Source of the DNA: Rotaria socialis
Lineage: Eukaryota > Rotifera > Eurotatoria > Philodinida > Philodinidae
Direction of reading: 5' to 3'
NCBI GenBank assembly: GCA_905331475.1
Contig: CAJNYU010003073.1
Span: 62,001 to 126,000, forward strand
Length of the DNA: 64,000 bases
The notes beneath the pieces were generated by a model. The model worked only from the letters and a program-made list of their open reading frames with translations, made no database searches and had not been told where the DNA came from. A program made the position numbers and the translations under genes. Within the stretch, counting starts at the first letter, position 1. Each line of letters begins with the position of its first letter. Below, piece after piece: positions 1 through 12,165 of this stretch.

Positions 1-749
1 GCTCGTCCATTCCAAATTAGTTTGTATAAACGAAAGATTCCATAACCACAAAGAAATCCAGTAATAGGACCAACTCCATAGATCCATGCTGTTGAACGAA
101 ATGTATTGGAACATACAGCTGGACCTAGCCATCGCCATGGATTCAATGCAGCACCATCTCGACCAGCACCCAACAAGAAAGACGAAAAGACAGTAAGTCC
201 TATTGGAAAAGCGGCTTCTTTGTGTGAATTATAAGTTGTAGTAAAAAAGATAACGAATGAAAGGACAGTTGTACATAGAAATTCAATAGCAAATCCTTGT
301 ACAACAGTAATACCCGGATGAAGTCCTGGTGTGCCTAATGTAGTACCAGTACCAAACACCCAAACAAGTAATCCACCAGCACATAATGCACCGATGGCTT
401 GAGCCAGAAGATAACCAATAACTTCTATTACCTTCATTTTACCATCCACAGCAAAAGCTATGGTAGCTCCTGCATTAAAATGACCACCAGAAACCGGTCC
501 AAGTACATAGACAAGCCACATAGTAACGATTGCGTGTGCAGCAGATACAGTTAAAAGGTCAGGTGAATTTACTGCACAGCCTGCACCAAAAAATACGAAA
601 AGACAAGTACCAATTAGTTCACATATGAGACGTGTACGTAATGGTGGTGGTTGTTGAAAACCATTATCAATGCCTTCTGTGGCAAATTTCGGGAAAATAT
701 CCGAAGGAGATGAATCATTTGGATTTATTCTAATTGTGCTACGAGACAT
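1..749 (-). CDS. Aquaporin-like MIP-family channel, C-terminus cut by window edge
   Basis: A single uninterrupted reading frame of 249 codons runs from ATG at 749 off the left edge. MIP channels conduct water or small solutes across membranes. Hydrophobic segments alternate as in the six-helix fold. The first half contains GHFNAGATIAF (residues 89-99) where the family has HxNPAVT, and the second half contains GAALNPWRWLGPA (199-211), where the second NPA would be. So the two signature loops read NAG and NPW instead of NPA. The Arg after the second motif (R206) is retained. No intron is visible, unlike most genes here. It is transcribed divergently from the SMP-30-like gene, sharing about 430 bp. 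MIP identity is strong from overall pattern; subfamily and substrate cannot be assigned. Confidence 0.85.
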   Translation of the reverse strand, partial: MSRSTIRINPNDSSPSDIFPKFATEGIDNGFQQPPPLRTRLICELIGTCLFVFFGAGCAVNSPDLLTVSAAHAIVTMWLVYVLGPVSGGHFNAGATIAFAVDGKMKVIEVIGYLLAQAIGALCAGGLLVWVFGTGTTLGTPGLHPGITVVQGFAIEFLCTTVLSFVIFFTTTYNSHKEAAFPIGLTVFSSFLLGAGRDGAALNPWRWLGPAVCSNTFRSTAWIYGVGPITGFLCGYGIFRLYKLIWNGR

Positions 750-1181
750 TTCAATTAATAAGCTGAAGAGAAAAACAAGAAAATTTTCAAGTTGTAGAAA
801 AAAAGCATCGTATCTTTATATAAATAATATTTGCACTGTCATACACGTAATGAATAAATTTAGCCCATAGAATAGATACGGTATTGAGTGTTGTTTCTTA
901 TCTGCCCCGAGATACTAATTTCATTTGACATCAAGGTATCTCTTTTCTTTTGCTAGAGACATGCTGATGCAGGCGAAAATCAAAGAATAAGTTTCGTAGA
1001 TAATTTTATTAAATATTACGCAACATCCATGTTTTTATGAACTATATGTATTCCTCGGAATTGACTTCGATTTTTAGTCATAAATTCCCATGTATCTTAT
1101 GTACATGATATCATATAACCGTTTTCAAAAACAAAAACGATTCTTTCTTCTTTTTTTTTCTTCAACTAGTACACGACAAAA
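750..1181. other. Intergenic, divergent promoter region
   Basis: 432 bp between the start codons of the aquaporin (-) and the SMP-30-like gene (+). AT-rich with a pyrimidine tract (about 1143-1160) just before the plus-strand start. No gene or clear TATA element was identified. Confidence 0.5.
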
Positions 1182-2114
1182 ATGCCAACGAAGGCCATAG
1201 GAGTATTTGATATCTATGATGATTCGTTCCTTCATTTGGTTTCTACAGAAGCGACTCTTCGTCGTCTACATACTGGATTAGCGTGGGCAGAAGGTCCTGC
1301 ATATTTTCCTGCTTTACGTACACTTATTTTCTCTGATATACCCGAAAATTGCATGCTACGCTATGATGAATGCAATGGACAAACAAGTGTTTTTCGCTCT
1401 CCTTCATCGAATGCTAATGGTAATACAGTTGATCGACAAGGTCGTTTAGTAACATGTGAACACCAGACACGACGTGTAACAAGAACAGAACATGATGGTA
1501 CAATAACTGTACTGGCCGATCGAACCGAAACCAATAAACGTTTTAACAGTCCCAATGATATTGTGGTTAGATCCGATGGATCAATCTGGTTTACAGATCC
1601 TACGTATGGTATTGATTCAGACTATGAAGGTGATCAAGGAGAAAGTGAAATTGGAGGAAATCATGTTTATTGTTTGAAGGATGGTAAATTACATGTGGTA
1701 GCAAAAGATTTTCAACAACCGAATGGATTAGCTTTTTCTCCTGATGAACGACGTCTATATATTGCTGACACAGGAAAAAGTCATCGGCCTAACGATGGAC
1801 CAGCACATATTCGTGTTTTTAATGTAGGTGATGACTGTATTTCATTGACTGGTGGAGAAGTCTTCGCTGAATGTAGAGATGGATTTTTTGATGGATTTCG
1901 CTTGGATACTACTGGAAACATATGGACAAGTGCTGGCGAAGGAGTGGAATGCTACGATGGAAATACAGGTACCCTACTCGGTAGAATTCGTGTACCAGAA
2001 ATTGTCGCAAATGTATGTTTTGGTGGTGGTGTAAAACGTAATGTACTTTATATTTGTGCTACTACTTCACTCTACGCGATTCGATTAGCCGTTAATGGAT
2101 GCAAGACTTTTTAA
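1182..2114 (+). CDS. SMP-30/gluconolactonase/LRE-family protein (regucalcin-like), intronless
   Basis: 310-residue single-exon protein with the SMP-30/gluconolactonase/LRE six-bladed propeller pattern. The family comprises metal-dependent lactonases that hydrolyse sugar lactones. Candidate metal and substrate residues sit in the expected motifs: E37 in WAEGPA, N125 in SPNDIVV, N181 in QPNGLAF and D237 in FFDGFRLD. The blade motifs SIWFTDPTYG (134-143) and RLYIADTG (191-198) are typical of the bacterial and fungal gluconolactonase branch rather than vertebrate regucalcin. There is no signal peptide. The complete lack of introns next to intron-rich genes makes horizontal origin plausible but unproven. 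A poly(A) signal AATAAA follows at 2156. Confidence 0.88.
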   Translation: MPTKAIGVFDIYDDSFLHLVSTEATLRRLHTGLAWAEGPAYFPALRTLIFSDIPENCMLRYDECNGQTSVFRSPSSNANGNTVDRQGRLVTCEHQTRRVTRTEHDGTITVLADRTETNKRFNSPNDIVVRSDGSIWFTDPTYGIDSDYEGDQGESEIGGNHVYCLKDGKLHVVAKDFQQPNGLAFSPDERRLYIADTGKSHRPNDGPAHIRVFNVGDDCISLTGGEVFAECRDGFFDGFRLDTTGNIWTSAGEGVECYDGNTGTLLGRIRVPEIVANVCFGGGVKRNVLYICATTSLYAIRLAVNGCKTF

Positions 2115-2690
2115 TTTTATTTTCTCCATTTGATTATCCATTGAAGTATATTTAGAATAAATAAACTGAGAAAAAAATTATTGATTATTTGACAATATCA
2201 TTTTATTATATTTGAATGAATACAATTTAATCTGATATTTAAAAGAAAAAGGACTTAGAATATTAATGCCAATTCCTATTATTTTGTTGTATCATCATCA
2301 ATAATTTCCTTTCAATATCATCAGAAGACAATAAACAACAAAACACTGTTTTCACATGACAAACACACAGAAAATTATATACATAAACACTCAAGACAAA
2401 AAAAGAGAGTCACGATGATCATCACCATCCATTATTCATTACAACTTGATAAAGAAAAAAAATGAAATTTAGAAAAAAAAACGAGCAACAATTTAAGTAG
2501 GATGTAAAAAAAAAGTACAAAAAAAAAACACTATTTTCATATTTTTCTTTTATTCGTTGTTTTCTTATTGTATATTTATGTTACAGAAAACTACACAAAT
2601 AAATAAACATTTTCCATGAGAAGAAGGAAATATATACACATATTCATCATTTTATCTGACCGAACTAGTTACTATGTAGAAATTCAATAT
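2115..2690. other. Convergent 3' intergenic region
   Basis: 576 bp between two converging genes. It contains AATAAA at 2156-2161 for the plus-strand gene and long A-rich runs (about 2450-2530). No gene seen. Confidence 0.5.
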
Positions 2691-5600
2691 TCAATGTCGT
2701 TGACTTGTTGGTACAGTTGATGAGGGTTGTGGTGTTGGATAAATATACGGTGTAGTTCCATTACCATTATAGGGAATTGTATTGACATCATTGGACGTAT
2801 AGAATGTTGGTTGTTCAGATGTATTTCCATATATGGGTCCTGCAGGAGGATAACCTGTTGGTAATGATGTTGGGTAATAGGGCATATAATCCATGGGTAT
2901 TGTTGGTTGATGATAATAATATGATTGCATATCAAATGATGGTGCTGGTGGATAGGGTGAATAGGGATATGATGGATTAGCATAATTATATGTCATATTA
3001 CTAGTCGATGGATTAAAATTATTAATTTCTTGTTGTTGTTTATTTCGTATTGGATAATTATAATGATTTGATTGTGAGACAATCATTGAGGTTGGTGATG
3101 TAAGACTAGGCGGTTGATCATCATCAGTTGTTTCAATGGGTTCAATGGTTGTTTCATATGAATTGATCGATGAAATTGTTTCTTCTTCGTTATCATTAAC
3201 TATAGAAGCTGTACTTGTCTTTAATTGAGATTCAATGTGAGCAATTTTCGTTTCATCATCAGCGCCATTGATAGATGATAAAAGTGGATTACTAAGCATA
3301 TCTGATAGGGATGAAAGTACTTCAGGTGAAGCTTTGGCTACTGTATTTGATTGATCAGTGTTACTCTGAAATAAATAATTTTTTGTTTTTTCTACTACAA
3401 AAAATTGAATATGAACCTTAGTTGGCGAAACTGTACTATCGATTAAAGCTTGAATTTCTGATGGAGTTAAACTACATTTCTTTAATGATAATGATCCATC
3501 CATGTTGAATGTTGAAGATGAACTGAATGTATTCGTCGTTGTTGTGGTATCATTTGATGATGCTACTGAAAGACCACTTTCACTGATTTGTCTTGTCAAT
3601 GAGTCTTGATAATTAGCTAGAATAGAAATCTCTTTGAAAAGAACTGGATTATTATGAATATACATACGATCAGGTTTATTTGAAGATTCTGATGAATTCT
3701 CAAATTTTGATGCCGAGTTCAATCGTGTATTTCGACTTATTCTTCTTGATTGTAAATGAATTTCTTCACTATTTTCACTTTTAATTTCAAGTTCTTCGTT
3801 CGCCAATGAATCCGCTTCGGGTGGAATGGCTTTAAGAAATTGATCAAGTTTCAATTGTTTCAATATTGGTGGTTTAATAGGGATTTTCGGTGACGGTACT
3901 ACTGGAGCAGATGTTTCTTCTTCCGTAGATTCGTTTATTATAGATACTGGTCGACGAGGTTTATATTCCTGAGAATGTTCATCGTTATCATCTATGGTTT
4001 TATCAGCTATACAACTATCATCATGAGTAATAATTGATTCATTTTTAAGTGGTTTATTAGTTGGTGTTCGACGTTTAACAAGAATTGAACGACGTTTTTG
4101 TCCATTTTTTCTCCTTCGAATATACCGAACTGTTTCATTAGGATTTGAACCGTCGTTCGATTCAGCGTGTAATAATGCCGCTCTAAAAGAAAAGTTCCAT
4201 AAAAATATAGTTCTGTGTTTTTATTTTGTTAAAACTTACTCAACAGCATCTTGGCCCATTTGTTTAAATACAATTTGAATTTCTTTCACTTCCTTTTCAA
4301 CAGCTTTTTCTTCATTTGTTAATAGAAGTGGTGTAAGTACAGGAGTAAAACGTAAATATTCACTATCAATTGTAACCCAATGTGCATGTTTAATTTTTTC
4401 ATTCTTAAGCATCGCTTCTAATTGTACCACATTAGCATTAATAACAGGCCTAGAAAAATTTTTAACGAGACGATATGATCACTCAAAGTTTCTCATAGAT
4501 AGATGATATAAACTTACTTTCCATTTGATTTCATTGTTAAAACACCTAAATTTTGTAGAGTTTCAATAATATCATCAATGGCCATTCCTGTTTCATTCAT
4601 AATCGTTTTCAATAAACATTTTTGTTTATTTTCATTAAAACAGTTCAGTAGTTGTTCGACAATTTTTATTTTCCAATATGCTTCATATGTTTGTGCACCA
4701 AGCGTCGATAATGGCCGTTCAGGTGTGCCAACTTGTCCTTCTTTTTGTGAAAGTAAATAACTTAATTCAATTAAAAATCGGCCATAACCTCGACGTTGAC
4801 AATTGGGTAGTACAGTTATACATGATAGATTATATCTTTGTGGGCAATGTTTTTCTTTTGAAAAATAACCAATAAAATGACAACCTTTTGAATCATTTCT
4901 AGTTAGGACATAAAATAAAAATGGTTCAACATCATAATAAAGTGTTTTATGATCGAGAAATAATTTTGCAAGAAGACATAAATTTTGACAATAAATTCGA
5001 TTTATATTTCCATCAACTTCAAAAACTGACAGATCATCTTGATGATAGATTTCATTGGCTGGTGGATGAAATGCAGCACATTTTTTCTATTATAATAAAT
5101 AGGGAAAAAATTCACAAAAGAATTGGAGCAAATATACTTACACGATGTCGTTCATAAACTTGTTCACATTTCATATATTTTAAACAGAATTCACAAATAT
5201 ATAAACGCGGTACACGTGCATATTCCTGAGGATAGGATGATGAATACCAAGTTTTCATTAAATCTGAACCGAATACAATATAAGGTGGCCAACGGGATGA
5301 ACTCGTTGTATCTTCAACAATCGTTTCACTTGAACAATGAAATTTATCAGAACACTTTAAAAAAGACAACTTTGAATTACAAAAGAAAAGCAATTTTGGT
5401 TATGACTTACATCTGTTATAAGTTTAGAAGCATCTTTACGTGCTTCAAGAAACAAATATATATCATTCTCAATAATATTATCTGGTAGTACATCTTTGAT
5501 AAATGCCGGCGGATTTTTATATTCTAAAAAAACGTAAATTGAAATTTGTTTCATACTACTGTTTACTATACTTACTAGACAGATCTAAATTGAACCGTCG

Positions 5601-7001
5601 TTTATCAGCTGTAGATTCTATTTGTTTATCGTCATCTGATGGATCATCTTCAGTTAAACTTTCTTTTCGTCTCTTATTATTCAATTTTGAATGTTGTTTT
5701 TTCAATTGTAATTCATTTTTCGCTCGTTTTTTTACAATTGATGGCGTATTCGAAACAGGCGATAAAGAATTTGTTGAATGTTTGCGTTTATTCGATGCTT
5801 TTGATAGCGGTGTTTTACTTAATTCTTCAATAGGATGATTATCTGATTCAGAAATCATTCGAGGACTTAATGGTTCTGTTGTAAATGACTTTTTATTTAA
5901 TAGCTGACGTGTTAATAGAGGTGTACTCGTTTGAGGACTAAAGAAAAAGAAAAAGAAAAGGAATAAATAATTATTTATGATAGAAAAAAATAATTTCATA
6001 CTCTGAACATAAATCTTCAGTCAAAAGTTTTTTTCTAATTCGTGGTGTTTTCGATGATGATAAAATTGTTTCCGCTAACAATTCCTCATTTTCTTTGATT
6101 GTATTTGTATTTAATGTTGTTGCATGAATCCGTTTGAGTAATTTCTTATTCGTTGATTTTATTGTTTTATTTTCACGTATATATTTCATTGCTTTTTGTA
6201 CAGATTGTTGTCGAATATTATTAAGATTTTGTTTGTTTGGTATGAAAAAATTCGCTATGCCATCATCGAGTTCAGTAACAGACTGTGAAAGAGTTGCTGG
6301 CGGATCTTCACCGTTTAAATTAATACTACGACGAGAACGTGTTGATGATGACGATGATGACGATAGATTTTTATTTGGTGACAATAATATTTCATCACGA
6401 CAAACATTACAAGCAAAATCACCTTTAGGAATGCTATTCAATGGTGGATTACAGCATTTCGGGTGTACACCAGCATCACAAAAATCACAGAATAATAGCT
6501 AGATGAATATAAAAAAAGTTCAACGAAAAAATTCGAGGTGAAAAAGTTTTCATTCCATACTGAATCATCACTTTTATTACACTCAATGCATCGTTTGCAA
6601 TCGATACATTGCCAATGAATTGTTCGGATTGTTTTTACTAATTTTTCTGAATATTGTAAACATGATGGATGTCCTAGAGAAATCATTGCTTGCGATCAGT
6701 ATATGTTTACGAAATTCGAAATCAATTTTACCTGAATTTCCACATTCTGCACAATTTATCATTTTTTCTGGAACACCATTTGCATTTTTTTCATTATCAC
6801 CCAAACAAAATCCGCATATACCAATTGGTTTGGCGACTTTCTAAAATTGTGTCATTGATATATTATTGAGAAAATAATATTGAATAGTACTTTTTTATCA
6901 TGACTCGCTGATGATATTCGTGTTCGTTTTGTAGTTGTAGGTGTGGCTGCGGCTTTTGTTGACGATGATGATCGTCGATCTTGTGTGCCTTTGGCTACCA
7001 T
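2691..7001 (-). CDS. KAT6: KAT6 (MOZ/MORF)-type MYST histone acetyltransferase
   Basis: About ten exons read right to left: 7001-6891, 6840-6732, 6673-6561, 6498-6002, 5937-5576, 5523-5411, 5354-5142, 5086-4518, 4449-4240 and 4182-2691. All junctions keep frame and give about 1245-1262 residues. A double PHD finger (Cys/His clusters such as [29 protein letters not shown]) lies in exons 2-4. A basic Ser-rich linker follows. The MYST domain has a C2HC finger (CEFC...H-x3-C), the autoacetylation motif GYFSKEK, the catalytic-Cys motif LSCITVLP, the acetyl-CoA loop QRRGYGRF and GTPERPLS with the catalytic Glu. The C-terminal exon is acidic and then Pro/Tyr/Gln-rich, as in MOZ/MORF tails. Double PHD plus MYST distinguishes KAT6 from KAT5, KAT7 and KAT8. 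A nuclear chromatin regulator is expected. Confidence 0.93.
3366..3416 (-). other. Possible 51-nt in-frame intron in the KAT6 last exon
   Basis: On the minus strand the segment starts GTTCAT after ...ACTAAG and ends TTATTTCAG before AGTAAC. It is 51 nt, AT-rich and stop-free, so splicing or retaining it both keep frame (17 residues). Size and borders match the local introns. Confidence 0.5.
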
Positions 7002-7881
7002 TTAAAGTTTTTTATATCACATGACCTAGAGATGCAAAATAGAGTTATGAAACTTATAAGAAGTTGAACAAATTTCTTTTCGTAATGAACAAAAGTCAGT
7101 CGGTCAATGTATTAATTGACACACGAGGAATAAAGATGAAAGATGACTCACTAACCGCAACAAATATAAACAAACACACTGATGCACTGTGCGTACTTTC
7201 AATGACGAGTTTTTTATTTTTTTGGAAAAAGGCAAAACTTCAAAAGAGTCATCAAAAAGCAGACTTTTTATTTAAAAAAATACACATTTTTATGGCGTTG
7301 ATGAGTTGTGCACTGAATACTCCACAAACTGATCGTAAGCGACATCTTCATCGATGTCTAGATCTTTGCGAAAAAAACTCTTGGTTGCATAATAACAATA
7401 GCGGTGCCTGAATAATCACTAGAATCCTGGAAAACAATACTTTTCTCCTTTTGTTCAACTCGTTATATAGTGAGTTATTCAACAATATCAAAAGAAATTT
7501 GATTCGTTCTTTTCACCATGAGTACTCATTGATAGCCACTAGTATACATTAGTTAATTCAGTAATGCATTTGAATTATTTCAATATACCATAAATATATA
7601 TTATTTAACTAAAACTGTTCCATTACTTTTAATTCCAATTTGACTTGTTCATCTATTCATGTAGTAACGTTAGAAACTAATCTTCCACCCTGTATCCAAT
7701 GAAATGCTTGTTTATTTACCTCTGGTATCTATTTAAAAAAAATACAAACTGGGTATTCTCGATAACTACTTCATTTTGATCATTTCTTTGAAATAAATAT
7801 TTCAATTAAATATTTTTTTATACCATGTAATCAATTTTAGACTAACCAAGAAGAAACATTCGAAATAACATCTGATTTATT
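7002..7881. other. Intergenic region between divergent KAT6 and RPL14
   Basis: 880 bp. A 115-codon open frame at 7064-7411 has no family resemblance and biased composition, so it is not called. A pyrimidine-AG acceptor (TCAATTTTAG, ends 7840) precedes the RPL14 start by 41 nt and may be a spliced-leader or 5'UTR intron acceptor. Confidence 0.45.
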
Positions 7882-8406
7882 ATGCCCTACGATCGTTTAG
7901 TCCAAGTTGGCCGTGTTGCTTACGTTGCCTTTGGTCCAGAAACGGGCAAAATTTGTTGTATTACAAATATTATCGATCAGACACGAGTACTTGTCGATGG
8001 TCCATCATCCCATGTATCTCGTCAAGCATTAAACATTAAATCTTTACATTTAACAAAATATGTTCTCAAACTTTTACCTGGAGCTCGTTCAAAAACAGTT
8101 AAAAAACTTTGGGATAGTCATGATATTAATAAAAAATGGCAAGAATCCCGTTGGTGTAAAAAAATACAAGCAAAACATTTACGTTCTAAAATGACGGATT
8201 TCGATCGATACAAACTGGTACATGCTAAACAAGCTTTCAATCGTATTGTCAATCATGAATACAATCGTTTGAAGAAGAAGAATAAAGTTCAATTAGCAAA
8301 GAAAGCTAAGAAAGTTAAACCAAGAAAATTCGTTGCTAAATCTCAACGCATTGCCAACAAATTCAAAATATTTGCTGCTGCACCAGCTGCTGGTAAAAAG
8401 AAATAA
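7882..8406 (+). CDS. RPL14: 60S ribosomal protein L14 (eL14)
   Basis: 174-residue single-exon protein. The N-terminal SH3-like KOW region (YDRLVQVGRVAYVAFGPETGK, then VLVDGPSS) is followed by a basic helical region (KLWDSHDINKKWQESRW) and a Lys/Ala-rich tail (AAPAAGKKK), the standard eL14 layout. It is a structural component of the large cytoplasmic ribosomal subunit. AATAAA follows the stop by about 10 nt. Vasa starts 237 bp downstream on the same strand. Confidence 0.95.
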   Translation: MPYDRLVQVGRVAYVAFGPETGKICCITNIIDQTRVLVDGPSSHVSRQALNIKSLHLTKYVLKLLPGARSKTVKKLWDSHDINKKWQESRWCKKIQAKHLRSKMTDFDRYKLVHAKQAFNRIVNHEYNRLKKKNKVQLAKKAKKVKPRKFVAKSQRIANKFKIFAAAPAAGKKK

Positions 8407-8643
8407 ACAAATAGAATAAAACGTCAAGCAAACAACAAGCATTGTTTTCTTTTTCCGTTATTTTGTCTTTTTCTTTGCTTGTATGTTTTTTTTTTTATAA
8501 AGAGAACATTCAGAAAACAAAACAAAACAAGAAGAATAAAGAAAAACACAAATCAATACATAAGACTTCTGTTTTAATATCGTTTTGGTTGATTCTAGAT
8601 AGTATTGTTTTTGTTCTGAATAAACAATTAGTATCTTTTGATC

Positions 8644-11600
8644 ATGACTGACGGATCATGGGATGGTGCACAAGCCTCTAAGACATCTGAACAAGTTAGT
8701 CGTTATTTGAAAAGAAAAGATGACTTTTTTTTTATTAAAACTTATTATGTATGTAGCAATCAGTAGCAACACCAACACGTTTGGGTATTGGACGTGGAAA
8801 ACCACGTACAGAAACGAATAATGATGGTAAATATTCATTTCTTTTATTTATCCTCTCAATGATAGACTCATTTTTAGAACTAGTAGCACCACCACCCGGA
8901 AATTGGAATAGTAATGGTAGTACTACATCCGAAAATTTCAGTACCTTTCGTAGTAGAAACAATGATGAAAGCAACAATCCAAATAGTAGCAGTGGTAGTG
9001 GAGGATTTGGTTCACGAAATGCCGGTGGTTTTAATGGTAATTTTGATTTTCATATGTTTGAAATAATACTTCCTTTTCAATTCAAGGCGGTCGTGGTACA
9101 TTTGGTGGAGACAGGGGCGGTGGTAGTAGAGGAGGATATGGATCGAGTAACGATAGCAGCCCTCGTGGTACGTTTCTATCATAGATATCTAAGTATATGA
9201 TGTATTAATTGATGTTTAATTTTAAAGCATGTTATAATTGTAATCAAACTGGCCATATCAGTCGAGAATGTTCTGAACCAAGAAAAGGGAATCGTGGAGG
9301 CTATGACGGTGGAAATCGGGGTGGTCACAATTCGACTAATAGTCGTGGTGGATTTCATTCGGGTGGTAATAATGATCGTAGTGGATTTAACTCAGGATTT
9401 GGCAATCGTAATGGATTCGAATCAGGCGGCGGTTTCCAGTCAAACGGTAGTGATCGTAATGTGAACTTCGTCTCACCACCAGATGGTGGAAGTTCATTGA
9501 TGTCAGTCACAGTTAACAATGATTTAACAGCTCGTGGTAGTAGTGGATTTCGAGGTAAGATATAAAAAGATGCTTTTAAATTTAAAAATAGAAATATAAA
9601 TCATTTATTATAGGTGGCCGAGGTGGTGGCGGAGGAGAATTCAATTCCAGTGATCGTGGTAAGTTAAATTTAATTAGATACTATTATTGTGTTTTTTGGA
9701 TTTGATTCTATGATAATAGACTATCTTTTTCTTTGTAGGTTTTCGTGGTGCTGGTGGCGGGGGACGAGGAGGAGCCGGTGGTAGTGAGTATTCATTTAGT
9801 TCGAATTATGTTTTCAACACTGTCTAGTTTTTGTTTAGATTGTTACAATTGGTACGTTTTGTTTATGAGTTGCATTTTAGCACTTCTTTTATTTGTTAAT
9901 AGTAATGAACCAGGTCATCAAGCTCGTGATTGTCCTCAAGAAAGAAAACCTCGTGGTATGATTACTTTCGGTTTCTTTTTATAATATTCTTTTTTCATAT
10001 ATTAAATTGTTTAGATAGTGGCAGTAACAGTTTTGATAACTCCGGTGGTCGACGAAATAATAATCCAGTAAGTGATCATTGATTTTAAGGAACATGCATC
10101 TATGCACAAATTCATTTAGGCGTCGGATGTGTTTGATCAACGTATGTATATTGTACTCATAGCACAACAATCTTAATAATTTATTTAAAGCTGGTGGTCA
10201 TCCAACTGAACGTTTTATTCCACCACCTGCACCAACAACTGAAAATGGTATATTCGGCGAGGCTGTTACAAGAGGTGAAAATTTTGGAAAATATCATACA
10301 GCTCACGTACAATGTACACCACCAGGTAATTAACTATTCGTTTTATCTTGAACCTAATAAGTTGTTTTTTATCAGGCAAAGTACAACCGATTGAATTATA
10401 CGAAGAAGCAAATCTTGGTACACAAATTTTATCAAATATTCGTCGTGCTCAGTTTGAAGAACCAACAGCTATTCAACGTTATACAATACCTTGTATACGA
10501 CAACAAGATGATATAATGGCCTGTGCACAGACTGGATCAGGCAAAACAGTACATTTCCGTATTCAGTTTTCATTTGTATTTGCTAATCGTATAACTGTTT
10601 TAGGCGGCTTTTCTTCTGCCAATCATATCAAATTTACTATCATATAATGCGGATGAATTAGCTGAAAACCAAAATCCACCAGCGCCATTGTGCCTGATTG
10701 TTTCGCCTACGCGTGAACTTGCTCTACAAACAGAACGCGAAGCAAGAAAATTTGCATTCGAAACTTCTGTGATACCGTGTATGTTATGAAAGAATTCAAC
10801 GCAGTTCTTTTATTTTCTATTCTTTGACAGGTTCTGCTGTTGGTGGTCATGATATGTTTACTGTATCGGATCGTCTTCGACAAGGTTGTCATATTCTATC
10901 GGCTACAACTGGTCGTCTTAAAGATATGGTTGAAAAAGGCCGAGTAAATTTCTTTTGCATTTTCCCGATTAAAAAAAAATTGAAATTTTTCTCTTTTGAT
11001 CAATTAAGATTTCGTTGAAAAAAGTGAAATATTTTGTTCTTGATGAAGCTGATCGGTATGCATAAAATGATTGAATTATTTATAATAGATTTCCTTTCTT
11101 TAAGAATGTTGGACACAGGTTTTGAACCTGATATTCGTAAATTAGAAGATCTCGGTTTACCACCAAAGGAAGATCGTTGTACATCGATGTTTTCTGCAAC
11201 GTTTCCTACTGAAGTACAACAATTAGCGAAACATTTTCTACGTAACGACTATGTCTTTTTGGCTGTTGGTACACTTGGTGGCGCTAACGAAGATATAACA
11301 CAATGCATTGAAGAAGTGCCACAAGGACAAAAAAAAGATCGTCTTTTTCAATTACTCGAACAAAATCTTAGTAGGAAAACAAAACAAGAAAAGAAATTTA
11401 TTACAAAATTGAATTCATTTACGTTTAGAATCTGAACGCTGTTTAATTTTTGTTGAAACAAAACGATCAGCTGATTACATAGGTTCGTTACTATCACAAA
11501 AAAATTTTCGTAGTACAACGATGCATGGTGATCGAACACAACAACAACGACATCAAGCTGTACAAGATTTTACAACTGGAAATTGTCCAATACTTGTTGC

Positions 11601-12165
11601 AACATCAGTTGCTGCTCGTGGTTTAGATTTTCCTTTAATCGGCTATGTTGTTAATTATGATTTACCGGATTCAAGTGATTTTTATATTCATCGTATTGGT
11701 CGTACAGGTACAATTAGTGAAAATATTTTGTATGCAAATGCAAAGAATTTGATTTTTCTAAAGGTCGTGCTGGTCATTTGGGTAAATCAATATCATTTTT
11801 TGATTCCGGTCGAGATTCCGACCGAAAAATTGCTCCTGATCTATTAGCAAGATTAATTGAAGTATGTAGTTTGCAAAAATTTGAAGATTTATTTTCATTT
11901 TTATTATTTCATTAGGCTGGTCAAGAGGCACCTGAATTTCTCAAAACATTGGTTAATAGTGGGAATGTTGGATTTTACAATGAAGGTCAAGGTTCACGAA
12001 ATACTGACGTAAGAGATGATTCTAATTTTATACGGATTGCGTTGGTAATTTTCTTGTTTGTTTTAGGTACGTGATGGTCATAGTCATTTTCCTAATCGAA
12101 GTAAAGCTGCTGGTCCCAGCGGTGGTACAGCTTCTGCTGGAGCAGCTAACGAAAATTGGGATTAA
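8644..12165 (+). CDS. DDX4: Vasa/DDX4 DEAD-box RNA helicase
   Basis: Many small exons (about 19) join in frame from MTDGSWDG at 8644 to the terminal ENWD at 12165. The N-terminus is RGG/Gly-rich with two CCHC zinc knuckles: CYNCNQTGHISREC in the 9228-9554 exon, and a second whose CYNC part lies in a 13-nt exon. The helicase core has AQTGSGKT (Walker A), PTRELA, TTGRL, DEAD, SAT, ARGLD and HRIGRTG. RGG repeats, zinc knuckles and the C-terminal acidic-Trp ending identify Vasa rather than other DEAD-box proteins such as PL10/DDX3. Vasa acts in germ granules in germline RNA and piRNA control. Introns are about 40-90 nt with GTAAG/GTATG donors. Confidence 0.95.
9839..9851 (+). other. DDX4: 13-nt microexon of vasa
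   Basis: The exon ATTGTTACAATTG is flanked by TTTTTGTTTAG and GTACG. Joined to the upstream exon ending ...GGTGGTA (donor GTGAGT) and the downstream exon starting TAATGAACC, it completes N-C-Y-N-C-N-E-P-G-H-Q-A-R-D-C, a full CCHC knuckle. Without it the knuckle loses its first two Cys and the frame shifts. Confidence 0.8.

Noticed and set aside
5123-5488. 121-codon plus-strand frame over KAT6
   Set aside because: Antisense shadow of the MYST zinc-finger exons.
7064-7411. 115-codon open frame between KAT6 and RPL14
   Set aside because: No family resemblance, Lys/Ser-rich composition and location in a divergent promoter region.
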